Assembly (NCBI GenBank): GCA_024641365.1
Contig: JAHEDF010000168.1
Span: forward strand, 1,810-7,808
DNA: 5,999 nucleotides
Direction: 5' to 3'
Source: Planctomycetota bacterium
GTDB lineage: Bacteria > Planctomycetota > UBA11346
The notes under the pieces were generated by a model. It did not search any database, was not told the origin of the DNA, and saw nothing but the letters and a program-made list of their open reading frames with translations. Positions 5,982 through 5,999 of the stretch are shown here, in pieces. The position numbers were made by a program, and so were the translations under genes. Positions within the stretch are counted from its first letter, which is position 1, and each line of letters opens with the position of its first letter.

Positions 5982-5999
5982 CCATGTGATGCTGCATCC

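Noticed and set aside
5322..5986. Near-identical 12-base words TGCCTGACCATG (5322-5333) and TGCTTGACCATG (5975-5986) flanking the esterase gene as possible insertion duplications
   Set aside because: The match is short and imperfect, one copy covers a start codon and the other a stop codon, and TGACCATG also occurs elsewhere in the window; coincidence is more likely.
5982..5999. Start of another gene at the right edge (ATG at 5984 or 5989)
   Set aside because: The ATG at 5984 is followed at once by TGA, and only 11 bases follow 5988, too little to judge.

Overview
The window looks like a chromosomal segment of a gram-negative bacterium, probably a gammaproteobacterium. The pointers are a long Sel1-repeat lipoprotein with a lipobox, a COG0400-type carboxylesterase, a secreted family-6 polysaccharide lyase, and moderate G+C. 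The placement is inferred from protein style only; no rRNA or other marker gene is present.

Layout, left to right. (1) 118-1497, + strand: a secreted polysaccharide lyase of the PL6 / chondroitinase B family (alginate lyase or chondroitinase type), with its catalytic Lys/Arg pair and the Glu-x-Glu calcium ligands intact. (2) 1556-2332, - strand: an NAD(P)-dependent extended short-chain dehydrogenase resembling uronate dehydrogenases and other nucleotide-sugar/uronate SDRs. It converges on the lyase across 58 bases. (3) 2368-4869, + strand: a probable lipoprotein of 833 residues made almost entirely of 21 consecutive Sel1-like repeats of exactly 36 residues. It diverges from the SDR across only 35 bases. 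(4) 4870-5330: 461 bases with no convincing gene, occupied by a nested inverted-repeat structure. 8-bp GGAAGTCC tandem arrays sit at the outer ends in opposite orientation. Inside them is a palindrome of about 184 bp whose arms carry a second, degenerate 8-bp array (GGAGAACC type), plus a smaller hairpin-bearing insert in the right arm. (5) 5331-5981, + strand: a cytoplasmic alpha/beta-hydrolase of the phospholipase/carboxylesterase family with a complete Ser-Asp-His triad.

Functional links are modest. A uronate-polymer lyase beside a sugar-type SDR could both belong to uronic-acid polysaccharide use, but they are convergent and do not form an operon. Sel1-repeat lipoproteins are typically protein-interaction scaffolds in the envelope; a link to the neighbours is not shown. 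The most unusual part is the nested palindrome at 4877-5292, which is best read as a MITE-like or structured-RNA repeat element of unknown class.
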